The notes under the pieces were generated by a model. That model had not been told where the DNA came from and did no database searches. It saw nothing but the letters and a program-made list of their open reading frames with translations. A program made the translations under genes and the position numbers. From Balamuthia mandrillaris (Eukaryota; Discosea; Longamoebia; Balamuthiidae), in the NCBI GenBank assembly GCA_031835245.1, contig JAVKOQ010000494.1, forward strand, positions 1 through 32,742: 32,742 bases of DNA, given 5' to 3'. Position 1 is the first letter of the stretch. The number at the start of each line of letters is the position of its first letter. This document shows positions 32,601 through 32,742 of the stretch, one piece after another.

Positions 32601-32723
32601 AAAGCAAGAGATGAATACCAACCATTACTTTCGTCTCGAAACGAAGAAGAAGAAATATTCGATTCTCCTTACGAGCAACGAAGAAAAGAATGTTCGAATA
32701 ACAGTGGAAGACTCTACGTCTGA
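29667..32723 (+). CDS. NRF-6-like membrane acyltransferase (acyltransferase-3 family), paralogue 2
   Basis: Six exons: 29667-29796, 29869-30537, 30731-31509, 31574-31769, 31878-32235, 32390-32723, giving 821 residues. A signal peptide (MRVAVVFFAAVFLTVVLLPA) precedes the NRF-type domain (GSGKYPGDWGYWDACKLA, ALTLEWGLCLPSTC), a first membrane helix (AKVMLALVLVLVAVCLIGST) and the acyltransferase-3 core. The core has MRVLSMAWIILGHT with the R-x10-H signature near residue 350, FFFVSGFLLGF, FHRVWRLSPVYFF and the end LLLERPLMNVE. Exon boundaries match paralogue 1 (196 versus 196, 358 versus 361, 334 versus 340 bases), except for an additional intron (30538-30730) in the linker before the acyltransferase core. 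Intron 1 is 72 bases, has no in-frame stop and keeps the frame. The Ser-rich insert of paralogue 1 is much shorter here. Confidence 0.88.
30655..30725. repeat. (TTC)n / (TTCTTG)n tract in acyltransferase 2 intron
   Basis: TTCTTG hexamers followed by TTC trinucleotides directly before the acceptor at 30730. It forms an exaggerated polypyrimidine tract; the poly-F and poly-S frames there are not coding. Confidence 0.92.
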
Positions 32724-32742
32724 AATAAAAGATGACCAAAAA

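Overview
The window looks like compact nuclear DNA of a free-living protist, with an amoebozoan-like eukaryote as my best but weak guess. Nearly every gene is cut by short GT-AG introns of about 50-360 bases (longest 468). The genes are eukaryotic in type: phosphoinositide phospholipase C, F-box proteins, a TLDc domain, NRF-6-like acyltransferases and many signal peptides. Intergenic gaps are mostly under 300 bases. I rebuilt the gene models by eye from splice signals, reading-frame continuity and comparison of paralogues inside the window. No transcript data or homology search was available.

Left part (1-15,600). This holds a partial DUF1499-type gene (minus strand), an intronless F-box plus ankyrin-like repeat gene (minus), and a cluster of three paralogues. 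The paralogues encode large, secreted or type I membrane proteins with a right-handed beta-helix-like N-terminal half, a cysteine-rich module, a beta-rich domain, one transmembrane helix and a short basic tail. Copies A (6785-3317) and B (10415-6885) are tandem on the minus strand; copy C (12352-15574) is on the plus strand. An unrelated small cysteine-rich secreted protein gene (11824-10701) lies between B and C. The three copies share seven-exon architecture, the same intron phases and almost the same exon lengths. Copy A has no visible signal-peptide exon.

Middle part (15,790-22,130). A 17-exon phosphoinositide phospholipase C gene (minus, 20360-15793) has the PLC-delta layout PH, EF-hand, X, Y, C2, plus an additional C2 domain at the N-terminus. 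Upstream of it lies the longest gene-poor stretch (about 1.8 kb), which contains a fragment resembling the DNA-binding part of a transposase.

Right part (22,130-32,723). Two NRF-6-like acyltransferase-3 membrane proteins (plus, 22128-25521 and 29667-32723) flank two minus-strand genes: an F-box/TLDc gene (26784-25541) and an amidase-signature hydrolase (29378-27069). The first acyltransferase and the F-box/TLDc gene converge with only 19 bases between stop codons.

Throughout, introns carry long microsatellites that are always pyrimidine-rich or T-rich on the sense strand of the host gene: (CT)n, (TTTC)n, (TTTG)n or (TTC)n. The beta-helix family and the acyltransferases suggest a locus rich in surface and membrane functions, but no operon-like pathway is implied; adjacency here need not mean joint function.
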